NCBI GenBank assembly: GCA_958496175.1
Contig: OY292276.1
Coordinates: forward strand, 15,580,001 to 15,644,000
DNA length: 64,000 nt
Direction: 5' to 3'
Source: Sisyra terminalis
Lineage: Eukaryota > Arthropoda > Insecta > Neuroptera > Sisyridae
The translations under genes and the position numbers were made by a program. How positions within the stretch are numbered: the first letter of the stretch is position 1; every line of letters starts with the position of its first letter. Shown in pieces: positions 38,013 through 51,169 of this stretch. The notes beneath the pieces are model-generated. The model was not told where the DNA came from and ran no database searches. It was given only the letters and a program-made list of their open reading frames with translations.

Positions 38013-38674
38013 TTAAGGGGTTACACGGGTTTAATCGTGGGAAAACGTTCTATTTTCAAAATTTTTTTTCGTCAAGAAAAAAAATAATTTTATTCGAACT
38101 TTTTATTGTCTTAAACATACATATTTGACAAAAAAAAAAATCAGAAATTTTCGTCAAGGAATATTTAAGACTCCACCATTGGAACGTCATTCTGGGTGAC
38201 GCTTCGGAAGAAAGATTGGTCCGCGTTGACAGCAGAACTCATTGACAGGATCATCCGAAGTGAAAAAAAATAATACGTGTTTTTTTTAGGACCATAAATT
38301 AGAACTTGAACGAAGGAAAAGAAAATCCAAGAAAATTGGATTTTTAATAAACCTTTTTACAATAAAAAGGGCAAATTTGTCTTTGTTTTGTAATAATTGT
38401 AATTGAATAAATTAAAAATTCTTGGCCCTGTGTAATATTACATCAAAATCGATTTAGTAGTTCCCGAAAAATCTGAAAAATCTTGACAATCGATTTTGAA
38501 AACACAGTTTCGAGAAAAACGCGCCAATAGACGAGCTGAAAGGCTGTACCCCCGATACTATTATTCAAATCAACTTGAAAATTTAGGACAATATTCTAAA
38601 GATGTTGCAGAAATTAATAAGATAATTAAAAAAAATCGATTTTTTAAAGCCGTGAAACCCATTAAACCCCTTAA
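38013..38674. mobile_element. Candidate TTAA-target element, 662 bases, non-autonomous
   Basis: TTAAGGGGTT at 38013-38022 is exactly inverted as AACCCCTTAA at 38665-38674, so TTAA flanks both ends, the target type of piggyBac and Sola3 elements. Beyond these 10 bases the ends are only loosely similar (TACACGGGTTT against TAATGGGTTT). The 76-codon frame at 38496-38726 runs across the right end and is a chance ORF. GAGAAAAACGCG at about 38512 is shared with the window's left end. Confidence 0.5.
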
Positions 38675-41600
38675 GCTATATATTTCAGTGATTAGATTTT
38701 ATGAGGGGTTTTTCATCAGAACTTAGTTTTGTTGTTTTGAACGTTGAATATAAAAAATATGAGTATATAATACCGGAATAAAAAATTGGAAATCCTGATT
38801 AGTATGTAGAGTGAAGTTTTGTATTTGTGTATTCTTGAATCCTTGAATTTTTTGCACCGTAACTTTTCATAAAGTAATCTATTATTGTAAAGAGATTTGA
38901 ACAATATTTACTTTTTGTAGAGATAGTTGATAATGGTACTTGCTACCCTGTGAACCTGCTAAATAGTGAAATGATCATTATTGTCGAAAAGTTCCGTATT
39001 GCTCATAATATTTTGAGGATGAGTCACAAATATTAAAAAAAAACATTGAAATTTTTTTCATAAAAAAAAAATACCAATATTATCAATGCAAAAATACATT
39101 TGCATATATCCGTGCAAAAAATTTGAAAATTAAGTATTGGAGTGCGAGACTTGAGGCTAAAATATCTTTCAACACATGAAATAGCGATAAACTCGATGCA
39201 AAATGCAACAAAGAAATACATTTATAAACAGTGGCATAAAGCGATTTTATATGCAGATTGAACAACTGGATTGATGCCTACAGGCTATTTATGTAATAAA
39301 GGCTTAAATCCTTTAATCTTCTATATTTACTTCCATCAAATAATAAGTTTATAACGTTGAAAATAAATGATCGTTTCTGAGTTTCAAATACAATATTTCA
39401 TTCTTAAAACTTTTTCGAAATAGTTATTTAAATGATCGAGACGATCAATCTTGTATACTGTTGGAATTTGTCCAAACTCTAAACTTTTCTCGATTAAGCA
39501 TTGTTGTTAGCACTTGTACGTATGTTTCTGCTGCTTATATCGATGTTGAATGAAATATAAAGTTTTACAAATAATATTTTTTATAATACTATTAATGTTA
39601 AAAGTAACTTTAAGATTAAATGGAACAATGTAGTAACAAGTTTACTAATGTTTGTTCTTAATATTATATCAGTTATTGTATGAAATCAAGCGAAAAGAAT
39701 TTTATTTGCATTTTTTTTATATTGAGAAAGCATATTATAGCACTTTATCGACATTTATGAACCATATTATAAGAATTCACTTAATTTTTAATGTTCGAAT
39801 TTAATTTAGTGAGTGATGGTGGCCTATTGCTGTAGGATATTTGTGAATTTTATTTACTTATATGTCAAGCGGAAAAAATGAAAAATTATAAAAGGTTGCC
39901 GGTCCGTTATTAAGATTTAATGATTTAGGTATATTGGAATTAAATTGATTATTTTTTCTGCTTTTTTTTCATTTAAAAACCAAATATGTATTATCTTAAA
40001 TAAACATTAATTTTAAACAATAAAATGAATAAAGATACATTTCCTTAGTACCAATACTTTAATTACTTTTTGTGGGGAACTTTTAAAAATTGTCATTAAA
40101 ATAAATCAAACAGCTATATTTCATTTGTAGTACTTCTTATTACATGAGGACATTTTAAAATTTGATCAATTATGAATCGTTCTAGAAAAAACATAAAATT
40201 AGTGGAGGTTCTTATTTTTTTGTAAAAATCTCATATTTTGTAAAAAGGCGAAACTAAAAATGACAATTTTTTTCTTGAGTTTTGAATATTTACTTTCACT
40301 TGTATTTAAGACATACTTGTTTCCTAAACTACTCCGAAATCAGAGTAAATAAAGCGATCGTTTTAATTAATGTTTAGAAACTCGGTTTACATTCAAAGAA
40401 TTAAAAAGGAATGGACATAAAAGTAAATAAATTTTGTAGAAAATCATGGTGAAATACAATAAAAGGATACTTTTCTTTGCAACTTGAGCATGTTTAAGGT
40501 GTTGATAACATTACAGGAACACTAATAAATAAAATATTAATAGTGCCAGAAGTATTACCGCATGGAGTTTAAAATGCGAAACAAACTATAAAAATTGTGA
40601 AAAACTATCAAAAATTAGTGTTTTATTTACTTTTTGTAGTATATTTTAAGTTGAAATATAACTAATGTTTTAATTTGAGAGCATACCATTCTGGCTTATA
40701 TACATATTTTTGATTTCTTGGAAAAGTAAAACTTTTGACAATTTACAAAAAAAATATCTAACATTAGCTAACACTCATTACTATAAAATGCTTGAAAATA
40801 TTTTAAAAAATGCGTAGCTTCTACTATTCATTCTTTAATACATTTCTGTTAAATACTCATATACATAAAGATAATAAGAACCAAAATTAAATTCCCCAAA
40901 TTTTATAGCGTATGAGTTTGAATTTTGGTGGTTCGTAAAATTTTCGATGTCACAACTTAATTGACTGAGGTAATATGCCCAATTTTTATGAAATTTTCAG
41001 TTCGGAGATTATTAAATATGCAAGAAATGATGGATCTGTAATCAGAAGCGGCATTCTGGCACGTGTTATAAAATTTGAAAGTTAAATGGAGTATATGTGG
41101 AGGAACAAAAAAATTAATAAATACTTCACGAACGTCAAAAACGTATAACACTCAAGCCAGCAGCTAAAACAAGCTCCGTGCTTAATTGCCATCACTTATA
41201 AATGCTTTTATTAATGTTTATTCATCCTTATTTAATTTCGTTGCGTGCATTTATTTTGCATAATTGAAACTCATCGCTGCTTTTTGCATTTCGGCATTTT
41301 ACAACGCTGAAATTATCTCTAAATTTGACCAAAATGATTTATGTTGTTATTAATATACAATGTTATTCACACTTTTTCATGCAAGACATTTTCAAAAGCA
41401 TTTTAAGTATAGTTATTTATACTATGATTAAAAACATATTTAACAATATATAATTTTATTATATCATAAACTTTGCTGAATAATTTCAGTAAAGTGGCAA
41501 TAAATCTTTTGAAAAGTGACAAAATTTTTATGGGATGCAAAAGATTTTTCGTTTTAGTATTCAAAGTAAATAAGTTAGGCACCATTAGCTTAAGAATTAA

Positions 41601-42238
41601 ATGGAATGATGAATGTTTTGGACAATAATGAAGAAAGTTTATTAAGCATTACTATATCAATATCGAATAATTAACTTTTTCTTTTTCTTGGTTCAATGTA
41701 TAGCATCCCATACACACATGTAACTAATGAGTTTTATTAAAGTTTTGCAAGAACATGCAACACGATGACATCTACGTATGGTGTAGGGTCATCATAATTT
41801 GCATATATGTAGTAACGCCCTTATTCTTCTTGTCAAACCAGTTATGAATAATTTCGTTAATATTTCAATCGCCTTATAATGAAAAACAATATTGTTTTAT
41901 AAGCATACATGAGTATTATATGAACAGAATATAAAGAAATTAATTAATTTTATTTTATCTTTACAATGCACTAAAAATCTCCCATCTTGAACTACCATAT
42001 ACTTAAGTCAAAGAAAAAAACTTTTGAATTAGATATTACCGTCTTCATAATTTCTCTTTAAAAACTAAAAGCTATATTTGAATTATTCAAAAGTGAAAAT
42101 GTGTTGATAATTTATTAGGGTCTTAAAAATTTGTTAGTTCTCTATTATTTAAAGTTTTGATACTTTATTTTGAAAGTTTATAGCGACTTATCGATAAATT
42201 GGTTGTGTCCATAATTTACATAATTTTATTTATTTTTA
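38675..42238. other. No gene seen
   Basis: AT-rich with chance ORFs at 38716, 39033, 39083, 40957 and 41403 (all minus). Nothing else recognised. Confidence 0.45.
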
Positions 42239-42339
42239 GTAAAATAGTGGACATCTGATGATTACGGAATGATTACTGGTCACTTGGACAGAATGATAAA
42301 GTTGAGTGATGGACAGTTGAGTCATGTCCACTATCCTAC
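42239..42339. mobile_element. Tc1/mariner-type MITE, 101 bases
   Basis: GTAAAATAGTGGACAT at the left and the inverse of GTAGGATAGTGGACAT at the right (14 of 16 identical), flanked on both sides by TA (42237-42238 and 42340-42341), the target duplicated by Tc1/mariner elements. Too short to encode anything. Confidence 0.7.
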
Positions 42340-42341
42340 TA

Positions 42342-44700
42342 AAATTAAATAAAAAAAAACTTTTTATAATTTTTTAAACTTTTTTATGATTAGAATGCTT
42401 TTAAGTTGCGTTTTAAAATGATTTAAATAAATTATAAATCAAATAAAATAAAATCAATTCTTCCTGTTTCCCTTCTCAAACATAAGGTTTGAATCCTTTT
42501 TCTCTCAAAACATGATCCCTTCTTTAAAATTTTCTTCTTGTCCCTTCATCCATTTCAGCGTTTACTTTTCTCAATGCAGGAATATTTTGAATAGTCCGAA
42601 TTTTTGTACAAAATAATTTTTAGCTTACATACCAACTATAGTGTTTAAATTTTCTTAATATTTTTTAAGATTATTACATAGTTCTAGTATTTAACCTGAA
42701 TATGTTCATTAATATACCAACAAAAGGAAATAATTTCAATTATATTACTATTTATTTCATATTTTTTTTCCTTTAGTTTTTTAAAATATTTCAATCACAA
42801 AAACATAAAATAAATATTTATATGAAAGACCCAAACTCATTTTTGTAATTTTTATACAATGGTTATTGTATAAGGTGTACCGGAAAATATTTCCATTTTT
42901 TAAATATTCAATTAATACACAAAATTTTGTTACAACTTTTGATTTTAAATAAGTGATATTACCAGCCTCAATAGCATCATCATTTTGGCAAAAATTGTGC
43001 AAATTTTTAATGCCAAATTAGTGAAAATCTATTCATTACTATGAAAAATATCAATAAACTACATTTTGAACATCACTTAAGGTTTTAATTTCTTAACCAC
43101 TTTGTAAATGTTGAAATGATTGAAATAAATAGAAATCCGATAGAATAATTTTGACTATTATAATGGGTACGGAAATAGCACCCCTCCTCAATTCATTAAT
43201 TTTTTCAGGGCTTTTCTTCTGCAGAGGAGTTTTGCATTACCGTGTTGCAGCATAGAACTATTTCTGTTAAAAGTTCTTTGGCACTTTTGAGTATTTGGTT
43301 GGTTGACCAAAATTGATTAGGAATATTTAATAGCTCTTCGACTTTTGGCATACATTTGCCATCATTTCCTTCTTTAACTTCTTATTGGCTAATTTTTTTT
43401 GCCATTCTTCTTTGATACCAGTTGGAGAATTAAAAATGATTGAATTTGAACTTAAAAATACTTATTTGGCATTAATGCACTTTTAGTGCACTTGGATAAA
43501 CATTGAAAATTTGTTTTAATACTTTACATTGCTTCAATATGAAACTCGAAGAGCATACTTATTCGAAGAGAATATACCATACAATGTCTTACCATTTCAA
43601 TATAAATTTCGGATTAAAAAATATTTTGTATTTTTTATATGTCAATAAGTTACTCATATAATAAAATGTCTTTAGTACCACTTTAAAGTAACTAATAAGC
43701 AGATAAATGATAGTTGAATTACTATAGGTTTGAATACGTAATTACTTTCCAGTACACCTAATATTAATATCATTAATTGTAATAATATTATCAGCTGATT
43801 ATTTGATTTACCTTTAATTTTAATTGAATATTGTTTCACAACTAAACACAATTATTTCTAAGTTTTTACTCTCTATTTTAAAGTATTTTTAAATACAATC
43901 CTTTATGTACAATTTATGTATCAATAGGCCCAGAATGACGTCATTGCACAAAACGTTCCATAGGCATTTGCGTATACGTATTCGTACATGCGTATGAATT
44001 AAATTTGGGAGTGGTTTTGTCAAATATTCAAAATTGCAATAATCAAAACAAATGAGCATCTTGAAATCTCGCAATTCTATTGGCTAATCTCCTTGTGTTG
44101 GAGTGTGTATGCTGTTATCAGATATCCGTGAATTACTTAACACATTTTACTTATACGAATTAGCTAAGTGCCCATCGCTGGAACATATATTAAGCTTATT
44201 AATAGACTTCGAAAAATAAATTCCTGATGTAAATATTCTTATAACTGATATTATTTTTTGTGTATATTTACTTTGAGTTCACGTATTACAAACTTCTAAC
44301 ATTACAGTCTTAAATTTCAATGCTAATTTTACCTGTTTGTAAATGTAGTTGTCTACTTTTGAATCATTTATTTCAGAAGAAGATATTTTAGTAAATGAAG
44401 CTCATTGAGCATGGGCATTCAAACATTTTTTTTAAAGATATTATATGAAAATATATTTACTATTTAATGGTTTTTATAGAAAATACTTCACTAATACTAA
44501 AATTTGAATTATTTTTAAATTAAGATATTTGGGTGGTCAAGTTTGCTAAATTATATACTGTTGATGCAAAAACCATTAAAACCATACTACAGCATATCCC
44601 ATTACGGTCTAGAGTTGAAAGTTGTCTGAAATTAAATCAAAACTGTAGGTACAAACAATTATGGCTTAAAATTATACAAAACTTTGTATTTGATTGGCTA
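42342..44700. other. No gene seen
   Basis: AT-rich. Near 43395-43470 on the minus strand a 30-codon stretch (PTGIKEEWQKKLANKKLKKE) is protein-like but ends quickly. Frames at 42781, 43889 and 44533 look like chance. Confidence 0.4.
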
Positions 44701-45060
44701 TTGTTTGTGGAGCAGATTGTGGATTGGCTTTTATAAATCGCAATCTCGGTCACAATATCCAACAATCCCTCGACTAGTGCTCACTCGTGCTCATGAGGCA
44801 TAATATTATTATGCAGCTCTTACATCACGCGTTCAATTTATTGTAAGCCTTTGTGTCCAAGGTTGTTTACAGACGACGCCCTCATTGTGTTCATTTTACA
44901 CTAATTAATGGTCATTATTTTAAGTTGCTTATACAGTAACTGAATTTTCGTCGACAATACATCGCCTGACCAATGCGGTTTTTGACTTTATGTGCTTACT
45001 CAATTAAAAGTAGCTTACAATCCTCTTACCAGTAACCCAAGCTACTACGCGAATTGGTGC
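44701..45060. promoter_or_regulatory. GC-richer unique-looking island, possible regulatory DNA
   Basis: Balanced composition without homopolymers, no long frame and no repeat ends. Conserved enhancers in insect introns can look like this, but nothing in a single sequence proves it. Confidence 0.2.
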
Positions 45061-45063
45061 CAT
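45030..45063 (-). CDS. Speculative minus-strand first coding exon
   Basis: On the minus strand ATGGCACCAATTCGCGTAGT begins a 34-base segment (MAPIRVVAWVT plus one base) ending at a consensus donor, ACTG|GTAAGAGG. Its short length makes chance quite possible. No partner exon found. Confidence 0.12.
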
Positions 45064-46146
45064 AATTAAAAGTTACTAAGTACAGTTTATTGCGAGCAAT
45101 ATGAAAGAACGAAATTCATGTAAATTTCAACAACTAAAGATGTTACTTGGAAATTGTACTGCTGCAACGACTTTTACGAGATTATAAATGTTACAAACTT
45201 AAGATATAAACCGTTAATTATGTTATTATACCTATAATATAAATAGAAGTTTATTTATATTAATGCGCTTTATAGTTGCACAATTTCAAAGGATTGCAGA
45301 GTGCAAATATAATGAAAAAAAAACAATGAAAGTTTGTAAAATCAGAAGTAAATATTAATATTTTTGTCTTCTTTCGTTCTTATAGCACAAACAAGCTTTC
45401 TAGTCTAGACGAACTTAACACATTATATCAACAAAGTTTTTAATACATATTTCATAAAAAAACAAAAACTATTTGTTCATATTATAAAAAATTAATATTT
45501 AAGACCTATTTTCTCACGTAAAAACATTAAAAACACTAAGTAATTTTTCCATTCAAAAGAATTGAAAGATTCATAAATCATTGTACGTAAAATGTAATAT
45601 AAGAAATTTGTTGATAAATGTTCAATGTAATATGAGACGAATGCAACTTTTTGTTACCTGTTAATCAAAGTGGCAAACAAGTTGAATAACAAAGTAAAGT
45701 TTAAGCCTATTTTTTTCAATACGCCGATCAAAAATTAATAAAGTTTAAAATAAATCACAATGAAAACAAAATAAATATCAAAGTTTATGTCCCTTAAGTG
45801 AAAAAGTTTGTTTCAAAATAACACATACAGTGTAGAAATATTGTTTTTCTTTTTAAGGATTAACAAAACAGTCTTTTTACTATACCAATTGAATACTTAG
45901 TATGTAGACTCAAATCATTTTATGGACGATTTTTATGCTTAAAAATAGGCACATTAGGAATATACATATTTTAAGAAAAAAAAGGAGTCGAATAAGTAAT
46001 AGTATCCTATTGTAGCCAAATTGGCATCGGTTTTCGGTTTTAATATGCAAAAAATATCAATGCAACAAAAAAGAAAGTTAAATGCTAATTTTAATTAAAA
46101 AAATAGATTTGATACAATTGGTATCTAATATCAATTTCATAAATTT
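45064..46146. other. No gene seen
   Basis: AT-rich, nothing recognised. Confidence 0.45.
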
Positions 46147-46245
46147 CACATTTAATAGATGATCAAATTCAGATCTCAGCTTTTATTAAATAAGAAGACA
46201 ATTCAGGTTGTTTAAAACCGATCTTAAACAACCTAAATTGTTTTC
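46147..46245. mobile_element. Short foldback, sibling of the 51.2 kb element
   Basis: AGAAGACAATTCAGGTTGTTTAA is inverted as TTAAACAACCTAAATTGTTTTCTT with only about eight bases between the arms. The left flank TAGATGATCAAATTCAGATC, then CTCAGCTTTTAT, is nearly the same as the flank at 51176-51206, so both belong to one larger repeat. Confidence 0.7.
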
Positions 46246-46267
46246 TTGTTTATTCACATTTAATTAT

Positions 46268-46960
46268 AATTGCATTTATAAAATTGGAGTTTGTCAAGGA
46301 TGTTGTCCTCCGGTTTGTTTAACATAGTCAAGGAATGTTTGACGGATGAAGTCCTTAACAATGAAGAAGCTTTAAAATGGGTGAAAAAATTATCAAAACA
46401 AAGAAATAAGTTAGCGATTTGATACTGTTGGCTATAATGAAAAGGGTATAATAATTTGGGTTTGATCGTTTAATTGTTGTCGAGGAAACTTATGGAATAA
46501 ATATAACTAAAGAAAAGTCAGAAGCTATCATTTATCGATTAGAAAGCTATCATTTTTAATAACCTTGAAAAAATACAACTAGAAATATATGGGTTAGTTC
46601 AAATATTTGGGGACAATCATCACCAAAAGTGAAAAAATCATTAGTGAAGTTAAAGAGGGTCTTGCTAGAGAAAAATCGTTTTGATATCAATAAGAGTTTA
46701 TGGAATGAAATATTGGAACCTAAATTTCAAATCAGTTATTAAAGTCCCATGGGTGTGGTATAATACGAACGAAAAACTGGACCCTAAAAAACTAGATAGA
46801 AATTAGCAGTATGGTTTTAAGATGTTACGGAGTAGAAGAATGAAGAAAATTTAATTGAGAAATCGAGTCCAAGATATAAAGATAGTAAGAAGAGTCATAA
46901 ATGACAGAACGATCATCAATGTGGCGAAAAGAAAAACTAACAATATAAATCACAACTACA
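46268..46960 (+). pseudogene. Dead non-LTR retrotransposon reverse transcriptase
   Basis: The frame begins GVCQGCCPP, matching the reverse-transcriptase motif GVRQGC-LSP, and continues after a frameshift as LFNIVKECLTDEVLNNEEAL, the usual LFNIY... stretch that follows. Downstream, VYGMKYWNLNFKSVIK matches the LLYGMESWTLN...IK segment, and KNEEN matches VRNEEVL. Multiple stops and frameshifts. It is the same broad class as the minus-strand copy at 59.8-60.3 kb. The catalytic YADD box was not found, and no intact protein is possible. Confidence 0.6.
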
Positions 46961-47559
46961 GAAAAAAATAATTCTTATTGTGCTAAATAGATAACTGGAA
47001 AGCTCTAAGCAAAAAGAAAGAAATTGGATTTGTTTGAGCTGGTTTGTGCTGGGTAAACCCCTAAAGCTGGGTTTGTTTACCAGTAGAATGGACAACCGAG
47101 ATTTAAAGATCCTCGCCAGGAATAAGGAGTACTGTAGGGAACAAATCGCAGGGAAACTTCTGCCGGTAGGCAGAAAATAGAAAGAAAAATAATAATTTAA
47201 TAATACAAAGTGTTAAGTTAATACTATAAACTGAGAAATTTTGGTAACATGAATGCCTTAATTTGTTGCAAATACAGTTGACTTGAAAGATTTATTATTC
47301 TCATATTCGTAAAGAAAAGTAAGTACTATTGGTTTTGTGATTACATCTAAACTTATTAGTTAAAAATATTTTTTTTGTTCTATCTTATATGGAACTTATA
47401 TTAAAAAAAGATATATTAGGTGCATTTTATTCATGTCAACCCCTTATACTCGATAATAATATGTGATGATATAAAAGACTCAAATAATAAAGACTTAATG
47501 AATAATAAATACTTATCGAATTTAAAAGTAAGGGCTGACTAATAATATAATAATTAAAT
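46961..47559. other. No gene seen
   Basis: 46980-47170 is GC-richer and could be the 3' region of the preceding retrotransposon; the rest is AT-rich. Confidence 0.4.
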
Positions 47560-47569
47560 TGTGGGCAAT

Positions 47570-47660
47570 AAAGACGAAGCTTCTTGTGGAATCTTATTTA
47601 TTTTATCGTCAACGTTTCGTCAGTTATTCCTGACTTCTTCAGGGCTCTATAATGAAAATA
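47570..47660 (-). repeat. Fragment of the CGAAACGT foldback group
   Basis: GTCAACGTTTCGTC at 47608-47621, followed by CCTGACTTCTTCAGGGCTC. On the minus strand this reads CCTGAAGAAG, then about 15 bases, then GACGAAACGTTGAC, the same two boxes as at 51.3 and 59.0 kb. Only one arm is seen. Confidence 0.55.
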
Positions 47661-48496
47661 CATAACATTTAAAAATAGCGACATCTATTGTCAAAATTAT
47701 AAATAAATAAATTACAACTCATAAGTCTTAGTCTTTATAAATCTTAGTTAATTAATGTGAAATCTAACCAAAAAATAATTAAATTTCAATACCATTATTG
47801 AAATACTAACCAAAATTTAAGACGACTGACTAATAATAATCAACTTTTTTTCCTAGAAAACATGATCTTATTTGGAAATTTTAGTTTCTGTTTCGACCCT
47901 TATTTTTGGTCGAATACTGCTTAATTTATAATATTCTCAATATTCGTAAAATAAAATTAAGATTTTTTTAAGAAACATCATTGGCTTACGCTAACTAGTT
48001 CACTGTAACAGAACTTGATATTCCTCCATATTATTAAAAATAAAAAGTAATTATAAAATATAACAAAAAAAAAAATCTTTTTGGTGAATACTATTTATAT
48101 GGGTAGCAATGCCCCCAAGAACCAATCGTGTATTTATTTTTGGAAAAAGAAAAAGCTTTTTACAGTTTTAAAAACTCTTTATATGTGTCAAATAGAGATT
48201 CTCTATATATGTAAATTGAAATATTTATTCACAATTTTACATGAAAGAAAAGAGACAATATTTGAGATTTCATATTTGAAACTATTTAATTTGTGTTATA
48301 AAAATAATTTATTTCTGAAGATCACTTTGGCCAATTTTGCAAGTTAAAGTTCAAAGTTAATTATACAAAAACAAAAAAACTTAAAAACTATAAAGAATGC
48401 AAAATAATTACAACTAACCATTCCGTCGGACAAGAATTAATTAATAAGTGTAATTATCATTCATTTCAGCATGTTTTCGTATATTGCACTAATCAC
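47661..48496. other. No gene seen
   Basis: AT-rich; the 88-codon frame at 48081 has chance composition. Confidence 0.45.
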
Positions 48497-48502
48497 TTTA
48501 AT
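48497..48502 (-). terminator. Poly(A) signal ATTAAA after the 48534 frame
   Basis: ATTAAA on the minus strand 32 bases past the stop codon. Such hexamers are common by chance in AT-rich DNA; it supports the exon only through its position. Confidence 0.25.
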
Positions 48503-48533
48503 AAATCATTAACACTCAGATGTCAGATTTAGA

Positions 48534-48656
48534 TTAATACTCCTTGTCATCTTTCAGACGTTTGATGTATTTGATTTTGCGTTTCACCACTCCATCCTTG
48601 GCTCTCAAAATCAAAAATTCAAACGAACGCATTTTGTTGTAAATAATCCATAGCAA
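48534..48656 (-). CDS. Possible last coding exon on the minus strand
   Basis: Minus-strand frame open from a TAA just upstream of 48656 to the stop at 48534-48536. It reads LLWIIYNKMRSFEF, then LILRAKDGVVKRKIKYIKRL, then KDDKEY. Composition is Lys/Arg-rich yet balanced and the DNA is GC-richer than its flanks. An ATTAAA poly(A) signal lies about 32 bases after the stop (48497-48502). No convincing upstream splice acceptor was found; an internal GAG|AG is weak. If real, it is the end of a gene nested in, or next to, the large intron. Family not recognised. Confidence 0.35.
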   Translation of the reverse strand: MLWIIYNKMRSFEFLILRAKDGVVKRKIKYIKRLKDDKEY

Positions 48657-51169
48657 TTACATTCATACTTATTTTTTTCATTTATATGCAATAAGAAATG
48701 TAGAGCATATGATTGGAGAATGCAACGATTTCATGCGCTGAACCTGTCAGAATTATGCTTATAAATTAATATATAGGTATATGTTTTATTTCTATAATAT
48801 GCCATGGCTGTTTTTCATAATATTCATTTGTCTGCGCTGTAGGCAGAGATTAATGAAGATCAACCTTAGTTTTTGAATTATATGAACGTATTGTGTGTAT
48901 AAATATGTCCATTAAAAAGAAAATGAATTCAGAGAACTCAATGCAAAGTCCCGTGTATATCAATCAGATAGAAAAGATTCAATACTGTTGAAGGGTGGGC
49001 AAAATTTGCTAAAATTCAAATATAAGCTTTATGTACTAGTGTTCTTTTAATTCACTTTTAAATTAGCTTAACCAAGTGGGAAAATAAATTTCTTTTTATT
49101 TCTTCCTTTTAGTGTGTCATTGTTATGTAAATTGGATATCATACTTGTAACCCTTATAATTTAGATATAATTTGGAAGGTTAGCGCTTTTATGATCCGCT
49201 ATAGAACGGTTTAGAGAACAGTATATTAAGGGGTAGCAAAATGCCTTTGTAACTGTGAGCCTTGAATTGTATCTCAATGTTCGTGTAAAAATACATAAAT
49301 GTTAACAAATTCCTTGATTTAAAAAAAAATATTAAGAGTGGACTGTCATGTCATGCAATAATTTAAATGTGGGAGGTCTTATATGTTATCCAACCCATTC
49401 GGGTAATTCTCATTCAAGAATTAATATTTGCACTTGCACATTAAACAGTGAAAGCAGTACAAGGTTTGAGTCTACTTTTATTTCTTCAACAGTTTTAGAA
49501 TTAAATATTTATCCGTTACATTTATTCTATAACCGTGCAAATAAATATATATTGTATAACAAATATGTTTGCTTTAAATGTTAAAATAGTAATTGTATAC
49601 TGGCTGCTTGCGTGTGTATAAATTTCTTATATTTGTGTAGTAGATATCTGCATCTATAACATATTTTTGTTGTTATGAATTTCAAACACATAAAGCATGT
49701 AGAACCAATGGAAGGAAAACACATTAGACATATTCTCTATTATAACAAATCGGCGTTTTTATTTTGTTCAGATCTCGTATCGAGTATCTTCTGGAATTAA
49801 ATGAAATATTTTATCTATATATAAATGCACATTAGCTGTAATTACTTTATCAATCCTATCTATTTCTCTTCAATACCAAACATGCTTAGCTATTTAATAG
49901 TTCCATTATAAATGCGCAGAGGCTTTATAACCTGTTTATAAATATCTAAATTATAATATGAATATAAAACGATTTCAAACTTAAACTATATATACATATA
50001 TAATATGGATTATATTACATTTATGTTACATAAAGTATGAAGCAATATTAAAGTATGAAATGCTGGTATGTCAAAGAACTCGATTTAAATTAAGGAAATA
50101 TTCTTGATGATTATATTTACAGCTAATGTTAAAACAAGTTCAATTTACATTTTTTCCAATTAAAAGCCATAGGCTGTCTATGGCTGTCTATTCCTCATTT
50201 GAGACACGTTTTTTTTAATATCTAAATTATAATTCAATCTTCAAAACTTTTGAAACACCAATAATCAAGTTTTGGCTGAAGACAAAAGTTTTTTATGGCT
50301 ATATTTATTGCAAAGTTGTGCGTTAAATTTAACATTCAATTTAAGCGAATAAATTTATGTGGCTTAAAAATAAGATAACTTCATATGGAACGCATGGAAA
50401 GGTTTTCCAAAGGCGTAATGTAAATATCATATTGTCTGTAAGACAATTAAGATAATCTTAATATGAAGTGGTTGTTATTTATTTAAACAATAAAATTTGA
50501 AGCATATATGATGCTGTTCGTTGAACATCCACGTTTAACAATTGATCAATTTATAAAAAATCGATAAAAATATAGCCTTAGGATATCCGCAGGATGCCAT
50601 GCAAAAGTTATAATCATATGAAAGTTTCTGTGTACTTTTTTAATAGAAAGGTTTTATCAATAATTTAATAATAAAGGGAATCAAAGTATAGGTATATGGT
50701 AACAGCCGTAAAAATTTTGTAACCAATTGAAATTAAACTACAAAAAAATTTTGTCTTGACTTAATTTTTACATTTTGATTATTTTTAAAATCCACGTTTT
50801 TGTTAAATAGATACCGACATATCAAATCTTATCTAAACAAATCTTTTAAAATAGAAAAAAATATAAATAAATTGTTATAATTAATGTTTAATTTTGTTTA
50901 AACTATGTTAAAGGAAAAGAAAATAGCAATAATGAAGCTTTTTTAATGACGAGAATTCGCGAAATTATTTAATCAAAGTAAATGCACATTTTATGATTAG
51001 AGTAATTTCCCCATAAACTTCAGTTTATCTCCAACAGTTAAATGGTTTAAAAATACTTTTATTTTTCATAGCATGTGCATTTTTTTACCCCATTCCAGGA
51101 ATTTGTCAAGGTTTTACCTACTTTATGTTATAAGAAATTTTGTGAATTGTGCGTAATATGTGCTTTACT
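48657..51169. other. No gene seen
   Basis: AT-rich with a short TATATACATATATAA tract near 49990. The frame at 49348 is a chance ORF. Confidence 0.45.
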
